Source: Crocinitomicaceae bacterium
Lineage (GTDB): Bacteria; Bacteroidota; Bacteroidia; Flavobacteriales_D; Crocinitomicaceae
Direction of reading: 5' to 3'
Length of the DNA stretch: 64,000 nucleotides
NCBI GenBank assembly: GCA_022447585.1
Contig: JAKVAR010000006.1
Span: 496,001 to 560,000 of the forward strand
The notes under the pieces were generated by a model. The model did not search any database, had not been told where the DNA came from, and saw only the letters and a list, made by a program, of their open reading frames with translations. Position 1 is the stretch's first letter; the number at the start of each line of letters is the position of its first letter. Positions 43,626-54,528 of this stretch are shown piece after piece. A program made the position numbers and the translations under genes.

Positions 43626-44340
43626 AATAAACGTTTTAAATAAATCATGGATTGTACTCGTACTTTTTAGTTCGATTGGAACTCTTCATGCTCAATCGTA
43701 TGATGATGACCTTAAAGAAATTTCTAATAAGATTGAATCTTCAGATTTTCTTCATTTAATAGCTGATGTAACGGTGTACTCAAGTAAAGGGGGGAGAAGT
43801 ATTTACAATTTATCCACTTCTATTAAGTATTCTAAACAGGATGGTATGATTACCCAAATGGGGAAGATTAACATTTTAAAGAATAACAATTACGAGGTGC
43901 ATATCAATGATGTGGATAAAACAGTATTTGTACATAAAACCCATCATTATAAACCAGAGGATTTTTCTCAGAAAAGCATTAAAGAATTGAAAAAAATTCT
44001 TGAAGGAGAAATGAGTGCCTCAGGAGAAGTCAATGTGAAAAAAGAGTTTTTGTCTGATGTAAAGGGTATTAGAACATATCGCTTAACAAATATTCCAGGG
44101 TTCAAAGAAATGGTAGTAGTACTTGACATGAATAATAAAAACATTCGACAGGTATCATACCAATATTCGAAAACTGGTGATCAAAATGGACGCTATTGTG
44201 TTTTGGATTATGAGACATTCAACTACAACCCAAAATTTGATTTAGCCGAATTTAAGTTACGCACATATTGTGCAATTACAGGTGACAATACATATCGATT
44301 ATCGAGTAGATTTAATAATTATAAGTTATTACAAGAATGA
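43612..44340 (+). CDS. LolA-like periplasmic protein
   Basis: A 242-residue precursor with signal peptide ([15 protein letters not shown], cut near residue 28). The mature protein has the pattern of a LolA/LolB-like half-barrel ([59 protein letters not shown]). LolA-like folds bind lipid or hydrophobic protein parts. Set between the shell and RHS genes (14-bp overlap in front, ATGA behind) it is probably an escort or assembly factor for these two proteins. Function in detail unknown. Confidence 0.6.
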   Translation: MLLNRINVLNKSWIVLVLFSSIGTLHAQSYDDDLKEISNKIESSDFLHLIADVTVYSSKGGRSIYNLSTSIKYSKQDGMITQMGKINILKNNNYEVHINDVDKTVFVHKTHHYKPEDFSQKSIKELKKILEGEMSASGEVNVKKEFLSDVKGIRTYRLTNIPGFKEMVVVLDMNNKNIRQVSYQYSKTGDQNGRYCVLDYETFNYNPKFDLAEFKLRTYCAITGDNTYRLSSRFNNYKLLQE

Positions 44341-47300
44341 GAGTAATTATAACATTTATAGCAATCCTAACATGCCAATCTTTATTTGCAGGTGAAGGGG
44401 TTTGGAGTAAAAAAATATCATTTGATCAGTTAACCCAGGGTATTATTTATTCTATTGAAGAACCAACGAGATCAGGACAAGATTTACGTGAATTTCAAGA
44501 TTACTCAGGATTAATATTTCTAGAATACACTAGAAAAAACCATAGTGACTTAACACAAACTACTCCTTGGAGGCTTTCGGTTTCATTAGAGTATTTTGAT
44601 GACAATAATTTGCAACAAAATCATGTCCTGACTATCTCAAATGAGGAAGCAGATTATCGTTATTCTGATTATGTGGATATTCCTATTTTACAAGGTTCTA
44701 ATGGGTATAATGTTTCAATTGTAGAAATTACAGGAGAATACTATGAATCAACTACAGGTACATGGAATGTTGTAAATGATCCACAGAATAATAGTTTTTT
44801 TCCGCTTGATATCGAATTGCAGTTGGAATTGAGATCGGAGACATGGTATGAATTAAGTGCACAATCTTCTAACTCGGACAAGGTTAAAATGCTATTTTCT
44901 CCGATTGATTTCGAGCTTAGGTGGAGTTATATTGAAGGTGCAGAATGGTATGATTTAGAATGGGTTTTTATTGATGCTGAAAGTCATGAAAGTTCGCTTT
45001 TACAGAGTGTTTTTGGTAATTCTACAGCACTCATTTCCGGAGGTTATGAAGAACCTTTTAAAATTAAAGAGCCATCGCGAGTTAGAGTTTGGGGTAATCA
45101 GCATCGTTTTGATAGAACTTATCCAGAAGGTATTATTTATTTTAGAGTTCGAGCCGTGAGTAAATTTGCGTATTCTTTTGGAATTATTGACCAAATAAAA
45201 TTGGGAGACTGGACCTATTTCACTTCGCCTGACGCAATTTCTGGTGGATCATTTACAGTGAACGATATTACTCATCATCAAATTGATCAAAATGATAAAT
45301 TCGAACCAAATAAAAACTGGCTTTATAGTGTCGCTTATGCAGAAGATGGTAAGAATGTCAGTTCAATGACATATTATGACGGTAGTAATCGTGGTAGGCA
45401 AAGTCACTCCTTTAATGCATCTGATAATGTTACGTTAATTAGTGAATCAAAGTTTGATTTTGAAGGGAGACAGTCGATAAGTATTGTTCCCGCGCCTGTT
45501 CAAGGTCGTCAACTCAATTACTTTTCTGATTTTAACAAAGTTTCAGCGAATCAGATTTTTAATGAAAATCACTTTGATCAAGAAAATTTTAATAATGGTA
45601 CTACTCCGTTGTATTCGCAACCTACTGGTGAAGGCGGAGCTGCACAGTATTTTAGCAATAACAATCAATTCGACAGTGATTTATTTCGAGCTGCAATTCC
45701 AGAGGCAAATGGATATGTCTACAGTCAAACCGTATATAGAAATGATGGAACTGGCCGTATCGAAGAAATTGGTGGCATTGGTGAAGAATTCCAAGTTGGC
45801 GGTAATCATTCGGTGAAGACTTATTATGGATCACCTACTTCAACCGAATTACAGAGGTTGTTTGGTTCCAACGTTGCTGAAAATCCGAATGGTTATAGAA
45901 AGGAAATGGTAAAGGATGCCAATGGTCAATTTAGCATTACTTATTATGACAAACGTGGTAATGTTATTGCGACTGCTTTATCTGGAGAAACACCAGAAAG
46001 TCTAATGTCAATCGATGAAGATGGTATTCAAAGATATAAAACACCGTTAAATTCAAATAACATTGAAACTGATGCCTACACACTAGTATCAGAACATACA
46101 TTCTTAAACACGGTTAATAATAATACTATAGATTTAAATTATGATTTAGAAGGAATTATTAATCAAATTTCTAGTCAACAAGTTACCTATGGTGGAGTTG
46201 ATATTCAAGTTGATCCTTTGTGCAGTACATGTAGATATGATTTAGAAATTGTAATATTAAATCAACAAGGTGATAATATTGGAGGGTCACCTTATAATTA
46301 TGAATTTAATCCCCCTTATGCTGGTGAAGATTGCTCTCAACCTGCGCAAGCTTATTCTATACCTACAATTTCAGAGACGCTTTCGGAAATAGGTGAGTAT
46401 AGAATAATTAAAACGTTGACTGTTGATTTAGGTGAAATGCAAGATGCATTCGATGATTATTTGAACGTATTAAATATTCCTGATGAGTCAAGCTTTGTTC
46501 AAGAGTATATCCAATCAGTTGACTATAGTGGATGTTTCGAAGATTGTGAAGATTATTGTATCGCTGATTGGAAATTAAACTACATTCTAACAAATAATTC
46601 AACAGCGGTAGCAGCGGATTGGGCTTGGGATAATTTGGCGGTTTCTGATAAGAACATTTACATTGAGAATTGTCAGTCTGAAGTCTGTGATGAAGAAAGT
46701 TTATTGCAAGAAGGTGCTGAAAATGCATTCTTTTTGGAAGGAGGAAATGGAACTCCTAACCAATCAGATGTATGTAATACAAAAAGAGAACAAATGCTCG
46801 ATCAAATTATGGGAGGATCCATTTTTTTCGAGTCTACATTAAATGATGTTTTAGCCGAGGACCCTACGTTTAGCCTTGGAGGAGAAACAATGGACTATTA
46901 TATCTCCAATCCAAATGAATGGACACGTGATTATGCGGAAGATGTGATTGAGTATCATCGTGAATGGTGCCATTTGAATTTGTGTGAAGAGTTGACTGAA
47001 TCCCAACTATATTCAGTAGGGCTAACTCAGAAAATGTATGATTTAGGCTGGGGCACTGCCAATACAACAACACCTTATAATACGGCGGTCTTTGATTATT
47101 CTGAAGATCCATTCTTATCTACGGATTTTAATACAGGCGTAACCCATAGTTTTCCTTTCAGAGTTCAAAACTACTTAACAATGCTTCAAAATGGTGACTT
47201 AACCGTTGAGAACTTAGGAATACCACTAACGTGTGCTCCATTGCAAATACCGTATCCTCAAACAGGATCTCTTGAAGAATATGTTGACCTTCAAATTGAT

Positions 47301-50300
47301 TGTATTGTTGCCAGTAGAGCTAATGAAATACCAGCATACATAATCTCACAGTCTGAGGAGAATGATATGAAAATTCAATTTTATAAGGCCTTGTATGACC
47401 ATATAAAAGAGGATATGATGGTTGAGTATAAGCAATCTTTAGATCCAACTTGCGCATACTTTGATGACAATGATGCAGTATTTTTAGGTGATGTAAATCA
47501 GGATGATATGAATGATAACATTGCGGATTTAATGATTTCAATTCAAAATGCGCAACCGTCATGTGAAACGAAAGCCTGGGAACAAACTAATTATTGGCTT
47601 AATCAGTTACCAATTGAATGTTTACAATCATTGGGGCTATTGTCTCTGGCATCTACGATTGACCCAACTACAGGATTGCCTACTAGCGTTTACCAAGATT
47701 ATAACTTCTCGTTAACAGATTTGAATACAGCCTATATCAATAATACATCTTCGACATTAGCAGAGTTGTTTTATGCATTTGTTATGGAAACTTGCCCTGT
47801 GAATACATGGGGATGGTTTTACGATCCAGATCCAGAGAATACTCCTACACAAGTTCAAGGAGAAGCTGAATATGATGCTATAGTTAATTTATTAGTAAGC
47901 ACTGCCAATTGCGGTTTAACTCAGCCTTTCAACTTTGAAGTGAATCCTTCACCTGGAGTTATTACATCTCAGGAAATTATTACATCCTCTTATACAGAGC
48001 CAAATGCTTTATGCTTGAGTTCGATAGTTTCATTAATTAATACAGGATTACCAAATGTGGATTTAGCAAATGGATCAGGAACTTATAATTATACATCTGC
48101 AGAAATTGCTTCTGTAGTAACAGATTGTGGTTTCTGGATGACACCATTTAACGCAACAATTTCTGGGAACGGACTTTTTTCCTTAGTTTCTCTTTCAGGA
48201 GAATGTACACTATTAGAAGTTCAGTTTTTAAATAAAATACCTAGTGAAACTCAAGCAGTTGTTTCAGCCAGTATTCTTACCTATAGTTTTGTAAATGGAG
48301 TTCCGGTATATGAAATATCTTTAGATTGTGGATTTGCACCAAGTGATAATCGTCCACTAAATGCAAGATTGAATTTTTTACAAGGATGTCCGGAAACAGA
48401 AGTGTTTAGTATTATGGATTTCTCCGGTGCAATTATTGAAGTGCCGGACCTTCAAAATGATTGTATGGAATCTGAATTGGCCCAAGCAATAATTGACGCT
48501 GAAAACTATTATACTCAATTTTTAAATGACCTTCAGAATCAATTTTTAGCAAATGTAAATTGTTTGGATAAAACAAAAGAAAATTTCATTTTAGATTATG
48601 ATCTTCATGAATATCAACACATGTTGTATTACTATGATTTAGCTGGGAATTTAATACAAACTGTGCCACCTCAGGGGTGTGTCGTTTTACCTCCAAGTTC
48701 TTTTTCTACCGGCAATTGGAATGGAGTAAATCCAGATCATAATATGGAAACCAGGTATAAATATAATGGATTAAATACCTTGATTGCTCAATATACGCCT
48801 GATGGAGGGCGTTCAGATTATATATTAGATGACCTTTATCGCGTCCGTTTTTCTCAAAATGCTAATCAACTTGAAGGGAATACAGCTTCGTATTCAAAAT
48901 ATGATGAATTAGGTAGAGTATTTGAAGCGGGTGAATTGAAAGTTGCGAATGGAGTTGTTTTGTCGGATAAAGTTGAGGATTATTCATTTCCATCTGCAAG
49001 CGATAGAATGGAACATACAATTACTTATTATGAAGAGATATACCCAAATGATTACACGGGTACAATTCAGAGTGAATTTATAAATGGAGAACAGAAACAT
49101 TTGAGAAATGCTATTGGTGCAATCTATCATCATCAAGCAGATTATGATCAAAATGGTAACGCTGTCACAGGCACTGAGGTTAACACAGTGATTTCTTACA
49201 GTTATGACCCTCATAAAAATGTCGTTCAATCCGTTGCTACCAATTTTCATTTGGCTAATCTTGGAATGCAGAATAAAACGGTCGAATATGATTTTGATCT
49301 TATTTCAGGAAATGTTGAAGAATTGATTTATCAAAAAGGTGATGAAGATGAATTTAGACATAAATATCATTATGATGACAATAATAGACTTATCAGGGCA
49401 TTTACAAGTGACGACGCCGGTATAACCTGGGAGAAAGAGGCTAAGTATTTTTACTATTTGCATGGTTCACTTGCAAGAGTTGAATTAGGTGAAGATGAAG
49501 TACAAGGAATTGATTACGCGTACAACCTTCAAGGCTGGCTAAAAGGTGTTAATTCAACGACACTACAGGCGAATAGAGATTTAGGGAAGGATGGAAATTC
49601 TGATGACAATAAATTCTTCGGTATGGATGTCTTTGGGTTTAGTTTAGGTTATTATAATAATGACTATTCTCCAATTGAGCCTATTTCTCCTTTTGCTTCC
49701 ACAAACCATATCTCAGCGTTGAATATTAATTCTGAGAATGGACAGAACGCATCTAACTTATATAATGGAAATATTTCACATATGGTTACTGCGCTCAAGG
49801 ATATTGATGAGCATCATTTGGATGTTTTAGCAAATAACTATATTTATGATCAATTACAACGAATTAGGTCGATGAACGTTTATTATGCCCAAGATTTGAT
49901 TATAAATAATGATTTTTCTGGAGCTTCACTCTACCGTCAAAGCGGAAGTATAGGAGCTTATGCTACGCGTTATTCATTCGATAAAAATGGAAACCTCCTA
50001 AGTCTATATAGAAACGGAAGTGGAAAGAATAGTGCAGGGGCTACAATTGCTCTTGCGATGGATGATTTAAATTACAGCTATTATAATTATGGAGACAATT
50101 CCTCCTCGAGTAATACCATTGTAATTCACTCTAATCGTCTGTCTAAAGTTGTTGACAGTAATTCAGGTACGAATAATTATAGTAATGACCTTAATTCAGG
50201 TCAGACAAATAATAATTATGAATATGATAATATTGGGCAGTTAACTTCAGATAACCAAGAGGACATAGAAGAAATAATTTGGACAGTAACGGGGAAGGTT

Positions 50301-51905
50301 AAAGAAATTCATTTTGAGACGGGCTCAAATAAAAATAACTTGAAGTTTATTTATGATGCCTTAGATCAAAGAATTGCAAAGTTGGAGTATTTAGATGATG
50401 CTAAACAGAACATTAAGTACACATATTATAATTATGATGCACAAGGTAATGTGATGTCAACAGATAGTCGTATTCAAGAGTTTATTGGAATCAATTCTGG
50501 CAATTTGAATTATAATGATGTCTATAGTAATAATGAGTTTATGATTTATGGTGCAAGCAGATTAGGGGTCGCTCGAAAAAACAATGTTTTAGTCAGTGCC
50601 TTAATATCTATACCTGCACCAAATAACGGGGATCTAGAATTTGAAACAGGATTCATTTGGTCGAACTTAACGGTTGCTACTTATGATAAAACTCAAAGAA
50701 TTGTAGGAGACAAGTATTATGAGCTTTCAAATCATTTAGGTAATGTACTTGAAGTTATTTCTGATCGTAAAATAGGTTATGATTTAGGAGTATACGATGG
50801 ACCTTTTGGAAATTTGCTCAGTTCTAATTTAGATGCCGAATTTGATGTTTACACTGCAGATGTTATTTCATACTCGGATTACTATCCCTACGGGATGCTA
50901 TTGCCTGGTCGTCACGGTCAAGCAGAGAGCGGAGATTACAGATATGGCTTCCAAGGACAAGAAATGGACGACGAAATCAAGGGGGAAGGAAATTCTGTAA
51001 ACTACAAATACAGAATGCATGATCCGAGGATAGGAAGGTTCTTTGCGATTGATCCATTGGCACCGAGTTATCCGCACAATAGCCCATACGCCTTTAGTGA
51101 GAACGTAGTCATTAATGCAGTTGAGCTTGAAGGTTTGGAGAAGAAGATAAAGATTACGAGTGAAGTTTTAAGGCCTAGGATCGGTAGACTTATTCGTGCA
51201 GGAAACTATAAAAAAGTTTTTGAAATCGTACAATATACTCGAACTCACGGTTGGCATGATCCAAAGGATAAAGAATATCTCAAAAAAGTATACGAAGTAA
51301 AGCGCCAAGAGAATGAACAAAATTCATGGAGTTATGGTATGGTTCCTGAAGTAGGCGATCACCCATTTCAAGAAAGTCATGAAGGACTTCTTAAAATGAG
51401 ATTAGGAGGTGTTAATGACGACCGTTACTTATTGCTATCAATCTGGAATCCTGATATAGGTAAGTACGACGAGTATAAGGTTTGGTATGCTTTACATGAA
51501 CAAACTTCGAATAAAACGAAACATTATACTAATAATAAAGAGTTTTGGTCTGTTAAAGGAACAGTTGACGGAAAACAAATAGTAGATGAGCTTTGGACGA
51601 GAACGAAAGGAATTATTTTAGATAATGGTTTTGATGCTGGAAAAAAGGGGGGAAGTTCCAAGAGTCCAAAATTACCAACTGATTTATGGGGGATTTCAAA
51701 TGCTAAAGTTCTCTTCGCTATTAAAAATAGGCTAAGAACATTAGGTCCGAATTCTCAATATGACGCTCCAATATGGGACCCTATGAAAGGAATGAAGAGA
51801 ATTGGTACAAGACATATTAAGTACACGATAGATGTTGATGGTAATGAGGATTTTAAAATTTGGGATGAAGAAGGAGAGTTCGAAGATTATAAAAGAGCTG
51901 GCTAA
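44337..51905 (+). CDS. RHS-repeat giant protein with variable C-terminal toxin-like domain
   Basis: A 2522-residue Sec-exported protein (signal [19 protein letters not shown]). Residues ~20-330 are beta-sandwich domains, ~330-600 begin the YD-type region ([20 protein letters not shown]), ~630-1410 is a Cys-containing insertion, and ~1420-2170 are RHS/YD repeats ([56 protein letters not shown]). The RHS core [14 protein letters not shown] ... [16 protein letters not shown] near 2200-2245 is followed, after NAVELEGLE (~2265), by about 257 residues unlike the rest. That is the polymorphic-toxin layout: shell, core, then a swapped toxin. I see no known nuclease or deaminase motif in the tail, so activity is open. 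Confidence 0.88.
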   Translation: MRVIITFIAILTCQSLFAGEGVWSKKISFDQLTQGIIYSIEEPTRSGQDLREFQDYSGLIFLEYTRKNHSDLTQTTPWRLSVSLEYFDDNNLQQNHVLTISNEEADYRYSDYVDIPILQGSNGYNVSIVEITGEYYESTTGTWNVVNDPQNNSFFPLDIELQLELRSETWYELSAQSSNSDKVKMLFSPIDFELRWSYIEGAEWYDLEWVFIDAESHESSLLQSVFGNSTALISGGYEEPFKIKEPSRVRVWGNQHRFDRTYPEGIIYFRVRAVSKFAYSFGIIDQIKLGDWTYFTSPDAISGGSFTVNDITHHQIDQNDKFEPNKNWLYSVAYAEDGKNVSSMTYYDGSNRGRQSHSFNASDNVTLISESKFDFEGRQSISIVPAPVQGRQLNYFSDFNKVSANQIFNENHFDQENFNNGTTPLYSQPTGEGGAAQYFSNNNQFDSDLFRAAIPEANGYVYSQTVYRNDGTGRIEEIGGIGEEFQVGGNHSVKTYYGSPTSTELQRLFGSNVAENPNGYRKEMVKDANGQFSITYYDKRGNVIATALSGETPESLMSIDEDGIQRYKTPLNSNNIETDAYTLVSEHTFLNTVNNNTIDLNYDLEGIINQISSQQVTYGGVDIQVDPLCSTCRYDLEIVILNQQGDNIGGSPYNYEFNPPYAGEDCSQPAQAYSIPTISETLSEIGEYRIIKTLTVDLGEMQDAFDDYLNVLNIPDESSFVQEYIQSVDYSGCFEDCEDYCIADWKLNYILTNNSTAVAADWAWDNLAVSDKNIYIENCQSEVCDEESLLQEGAENAFFLEGGNGTPNQSDVCNTKREQMLDQIMGGSIFFESTLNDVLAEDPTFSLGGETMDYYISNPNEWTRDYAEDVIEYHREWCHLNLCEELTESQLYSVGLTQKMYDLGWGTANTTTPYNTAVFDYSEDPFLSTDFNTGVTHSFPFRVQNYLTMLQNGDLTVENLGIPLTCAPLQIPYPQTGSLEEYVDLQIDCIVASRANEIPAYIISQSEENDMKIQFYKALYDHIKEDMMVEYKQSLDPTCAYFDDNDAVFLGDVNQDDMNDNIADLMISIQNAQPSCETKAWEQTNYWLNQLPIECLQSLGLLSLASTIDPTTGLPTSVYQDYNFSLTDLNTAYINNTSSTLAELFYAFVMETCPVNTWGWFYDPDPENTPTQVQGEAEYDAIVNLLVSTANCGLTQPFNFEVNPSPGVITSQEIITSSYTEPNALCLSSIVSLINTGLPNVDLANGSGTYNYTSAEIASVVTDCGFWMTPFNATISGNGLFSLVSLSGECTLLEVQFLNKIPSETQAVVSASILTYSFVNGVPVYEISLDCGFAPSDNRPLNARLNFLQGCPETEVFSIMDFSGAIIEVPDLQNDCMESELAQAIIDAENYYTQFLNDLQNQFLANVNCLDKTKENFILDYDLHEYQHMLYYYDLAGNLIQTVPPQGCVVLPPSSFSTGNWNGVNPDHNMETRYKYNGLNTLIAQYTPDGGRSDYILDDLYRVRFSQNANQLEGNTASYSKYDELGRVFEAGELKVANGVVLSDKVEDYSFPSASDRMEHTITYYEEIYPNDYTGTIQSEFINGEQKHLRNAIGAIYHHQADYDQNGNAVTGTEVNTVISYSYDPHKNVVQSVATNFHLANLGMQNKTVEYDFDLISGNVEELIYQKGDEDEFRHKYHYDDNNRLIRAFTSDDAGITWEKEAKYFYYLHGSLARVELGEDEVQGIDYAYNLQGWLKGVNSTTLQANRDLGKDGNSDDNKFFGMDVFGFSLGYYNNDYSPIEPISPFASTNHISALNINSENGQNASNLYNGNISHMVTALKDIDEHHLDVLANNYIYDQLQRIRSMNVYYAQDLIINNDFSGASLYRQSGSIGAYATRYSFDKNGNLLSLYRNGSGKNSAGATIALAMDDLNYSYYNYGDNSSSSNTIVIHSNRLSKVVDSNSGTNNYSNDLNSGQTNNNYEYDNIGQLTSDNQEDIEEIIWTVTGKVKEIHFETGSNKNNLKFIYDALDQRIAKLEYLDDAKQNIKYTYYNYDAQGNVMSTDSRIQEFIGINSGNLNYNDVYSNNEFMIYGASRLGVARKNNVLVSALISIPAPNNGDLEFETGFIWSNLTVATYDKTQRIVGDKYYELSNHLGNVLEVISDRKIGYDLGVYDGPFGNLLSSNLDAEFDVYTADVISYSDYYPYGMLLPGRHGQAESGDYRYGFQGQEMDDEIKGEGNSVNYKYRMHDPRIGRFFAIDPLAPSYPHNSPYAFSENVVINAVELEGLEKKIKITSEVLRPRIGRLIRAGNYKKVFEIVQYTRTHGWHDPKDKEYLKKVYEVKRQENEQNSWSYGMVPEVGDHPFQESHEGLLKMRLGGVNDDRYLLLSIWNPDIGKYDEYKVWYALHEQTSNKTKHYTNNKEFWSVKGTVDGKQIVDELWTRTKGIILDNGFDAGKKGGSSKSPKLPTDLWGISNAKVLFAIKNRLRTLGPNSQYDAPIWDPMKGMKRIGTRHIKYTIDVDGNEDFKIWDEEGEFEDYKRAG

Positions 51906-51922
51906 TTAAATTGTAGATAGAA

Positions 51923-52357
51923 ATGACTCGTAGTTATGTAGTAAGGATTTTAATTGTTTTATTTATTCCAATTAGCCTTGAATTAATAAATTTTTTTTTT
52001 TTGAATCTTAGGTATGAGAAAATTCAATTTGGCGGATTTTATAGTAATCTTAATTACTATGTTCTGATTAGCTCGTTATTAGTAATTTCAATCTCTACAG
52101 TTTTACTTTCGCTTATACTTTTTAGCAAATGTATTTTTACTAATCTCATTACAGTTTTAGCTGGTATGCTGGTTCATGTATCTTACTTATTTTTCGTAAA
52201 TGATTTTTTTTTCGACTACGCTTTAATAGGAAAAGTTTATATACTTTCATTACTTGTCAGCGTTTTACAATTTTATATTTTTGTAATCATTTTCAAAAAA
52301 AAGAAAGAATCTAGAAATAATGAAAGTATTCTAGACAATGATAAACTAAAGTATTAG
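51923..52357 (+). CDS. four-helix membrane protein, candidate immunity protein
   Basis: A 144-residue protein that starts 18 bp behind the RHS gene. It has four membrane helices at about 7-26, 43-65, 70-92 and 100-123 and a basic tail (FKKKKESRNN). The gene directly behind an RHS toxin tail usually encodes the immunity protein; an integral membrane protein in this place suggests that the toxin acts on the membrane or in the periplasm. Base composition is more AT-rich, with long T runs, than the RHS body, as is common for toxin/immunity cassettes that move. Family not recognised. Confidence 0.65.
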   Translation: MTRSYVVRILIVLFIPISLELINFFFLNLRYEKIQFGGFYSNLNYYVLISSLLVISISTVLLSLILFSKCIFTNLITVLAGMLVHVSYLFFVNDFFFDYALIGKVYILSLLVSVLQFYIFVIIFKKKKESRNNESILDNDKLKY

Positions 52358-52361
52358 ACTG

Positions 52362-52541
52362 ATGATTGACTTCTTATTTTTTTTATTCTGTATACTGTTG
52401 TCATTACTTGTAATGTTCGTAGCAAAAAAGGCAGGTATGAATTTTAAAACTAAAAATATGAGTGTACTATATTTTCAATTAATCATTTTATTATTTTTTT
52501 CAATGGCATTATTAACACTAATAACATACTTTATTGTGTAG
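52362..52541 (+). CDS. 59-residue two-helix membrane protein behind the candidate immunity gene
   Basis: Starts 4 bp after the stop of the four-helix gene. The 59 residues are two hydrophobic helices (about 4-21, MIDFLFFLFCILLSLLVMF, and 37-58) joined by a basic loop (AKKAGMNFKTKN). Tight spacing and coding-like pattern suggest a real gene: a second immunity component, a subunit of the first, or an orphan immunity remnant. A terminator follows, so it closes the operon. Confidence 0.55.
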   Translation: MIDFLFFLFCILLSLLVMFVAKKAGMNFKTKNMSVLYFQLIILLFFSMALLTLITYFIV

Positions 52542-52592
52542 TCTTCAGGTTCTGTGCAGAAAGTGTGATAGACTATTTCCAATAACAATAAA

Positions 52593-52620
52593 AAAAATGG
52601 TGTCTTCGGATGCCATTTTT
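52593..52620 (+). terminator. rho-independent terminator with TTCG tetraloop
   Basis: ATGGTGTC at 52597-52604 and GATGCCAT at 52609-52616 pair around a C(TTCG)G loop, with A run before and T run behind. It ends the long secreted-protein/RHS operon. Confidence 0.85.
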
Positions 52621-52748
52621 GGTTTTAAATAGTTTGTATAATTCAGTATAAACTCAATTGCACTTTCCATGCGATTCCGCAACAAAAGTGTCTCAAAGTT
52701 GGGCAGATAGATTTTGGGGCTACAAAAACAGTAAAATATTAGTGAAAA

Positions 52749-52777
52749 GTCAGTTCAGGATATGAGCTGGCTTTTTT
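52749..52777 (+). terminator. second hairpin terminator, no gene before it
   Basis: GTCAGTTCA (52749-52757) pairs with TGAGCTGGC (52763-52771), with two G-T pairs, followed by six T. There is no gene between this and the terminator at 52593, so it may be left from an earlier gene or toxin cassette. Confidence 0.55.
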
Positions 52778-52822
52778 ACATTCAAAATGATCATAAAATT
52801 GGTTTTTGGCTAGAGAACACCA

Positions 52823-52851
52823 ACTTATGACGCCAAAATTGGCACTTATGA
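52823..52851. repeat. direct repeat ACTTATGA x2 around GCCAAAATTGGC
   Basis: ACTTATGA at 52823-52830 and 52844-52851, exactly 21 bp apart, flank the near-palindrome GCCAAAATTGGC (52832-52843). It lies just outside the 3' end of the transposase gene and may be part of the element's end or a binding site. Confidence 0.4.
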
Positions 52852-52873
52852 AGCAATTAGACGCACGATCCTA

Positions 52874-53968
52874 TTAAATACATGCAAGAGGGCAACCGTT
52901 AAACGCTCTATTCTCTAGAATTCGTTCTTTTTGACGGTTCTTAATTTGCTCTCTAAATCTGAATTTATTTGGTTTTTCACCTTCAAGAACGTCATAGGGT
53001 GTTAATCCAAAATGCTCATAGGGATAGCGTTCATGATTATGATAATCCATGAACTCATCAAGGTGTTTGAAATGTTCTTTAATATCTAGAGAAAACTTCT
53101 TTCTTAAGAATTCAGATTTATAAATGCTATGCGTACTTTCTGACATGCTGTTCGAGAAGCGAAATTCATCTGTTTTGGCAGTTAGTTTCTGAACCACAGG
53201 ATGATCAATTTGATTAACCCAATCTATTAGCGATCCTTTATTTTCGGAGCCTGCATCGGACAAAATATTGATTTGATCAGTGGCATCATAGAGCTTATAT
53301 TTGATAAATGTTTCTTCAAAGAGATCACGAATAAACCCGCTATCAGGTCTTACTGGAGCTGATTTATATCCTAATAAAGCTTTAGAGTAGTTGTCCTTGA
53401 TAAAAGCGACATACTGCGTTCCATCCTTTTGTGTTTGAACATACGTTACATCAACATGTAACCATTCAAATGGACGAGTAGCCCTAAAACCTTTGATTCG
53501 TTTTTCGTTCTTTGCTCTTTTAGGCTTTTGATATCCGACAAGGTCGGCATATTTGAAAAAGGTAGACATACTGCAAACAATTATACCTTTACTAATTGAA
53601 CCGAAGAATAATGTCGTTTTAGGTTTTCCATAGTTTCCTGGATCAGAAACAATTTTCTCAATAGTAGAGACTTCTTTCAATGTCAATTGATTGGAGTATT
53701 GCCTGAAGCATTTACCGATTTTACTCGATTTACAAACAGATTTATTTCGATGTCTGTAATGCCAATCTTTACTTACACCAAAGAGTTTACAAACTTGTGT
53801 TTTCTTAAGTTTTCCATACTTAGCAAATTCATCTATGGAAAAGGTGATTCGGTCTGCGTGTTTTCTGAGTAGTTTCTTATTATCCTGCACTTCTGCAATA
53901 ACCTGCTTGTAACCAAAACTAATGGCAGACATAAATTTAACTCCTTGCTTGATGTGCTTATTGGTCAA
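52874..53968 (-). mobile_element. IS3-type transposase with integrase (rve) core
   Basis: A 364-residue protein with an N-terminal helix-turn-helix (GKLKKTQVCKLFGVSKDWHY) and a DDE integrase core: first Asp in EWLHVDVTYVQT, second in ILSDAGSENKG, and the Glu in SNSMSESTHSIYKSEFLRKK, followed by YHNHERYPYEHFGLTPYDV, typical of OrfB of the IS3 group and relatives. No separate orfA is found, so it is either a one-gene element or the remains of one. An ATG at 53932 is an alternative start. Clear terminal inverted repeats could not be found. It begins 20 bp from the next gene and may have removed what was there before. Confidence 0.8.
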
Positions 53969-53988
53969 AACCTCAAGAAGGACCAGGG

Positions 53989-54525
53989 ATGTGGGCGTTA
54001 TGGATTACAATTGTTGCTGGGTTTCTGACAGCTGGATTTACATTGTTTTCAATCTGGAAATTGTTTCTAAAGGATAGGCAAAAAACAGAACAAATAACGA
54101 AATTATCTTCTATTGCGGAGTCTATGAAAGATCAACTTGACCTCAATGAAAAAAGATACAAAAATTTAATTAGGCCGAATATTACTGCTACAGCATATTT
54201 AACTCAACCGGCACCACCAGCGGAACTTTTATCAATTAAATTTATTAATACAAATACATCTTCAACTATTGAAACGGTTGAGTTTCCTCAAATTCCTCAT
54301 GGGGTTAATAGTTTAATGAAAGTTGCATTATCTACAAATAATGAGGTGCAAACTTTCGGTGTGCAACTGAGAGGTAACAAAATTCCATCTGGGATTGTAT
54401 TGTCTGTTGATTATATAACGGAAGATGGATATAAATACATTCAAGATGTTGTAATAATCAACAATGGTAATGGAGATGTAGAGGTGGTTCCTTCAAAATT
54501 AAAGGAAGTAATAGAAGAGCATTAA
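53989..54525 (+). CDS. membrane-anchored protein of unknown function in the hsdR operon
   Basis: A 178-residue protein with an N-terminal membrane helix (LWITIVAGFLTAGFTLFSIW, residues 4-23), a coiled-coil-like stretch to about 55 (TEQITKLSSIAESMKDQLDL) and a C-terminal beta domain of about 110 residues (SIKFINTNTSSTIETVEF, VQTFGVQLRGNKIPSGIVLS). The start at 53989 has a purine-rich element before it. It lies 3 bp before hsdR and is thus cotranscribed. Not a known part of type I restriction systems; I do not recognise it. It might be a passenger or an extra defence component. Confidence 0.65.
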   Translation: MWALWITIVAGFLTAGFTLFSIWKLFLKDRQKTEQITKLSSIAESMKDQLDLNEKRYKNLIRPNITATAYLTQPAPPAELLSIKFINTNTSSTIETVEFPQIPHGVNSLMKVALSTNNEVQTFGVQLRGNKIPSGIVLSVDYITEDGYKYIQDVVIINNGNGDVEVVPSKLKEVIEEH

Positions 54526-54528
54526 ATT

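Noticed and set aside
44337..51905. RHS protein as T9SS cargo
   Set aside because: No sorting domain at the C-terminus; the tail behind the RHS core is a toxin-like domain.
52800..54000. Terminal inverted repeats of the IS3-type element
   Set aside because: I compared both flanks of the transposase by eye and found no matching ends or target duplication.
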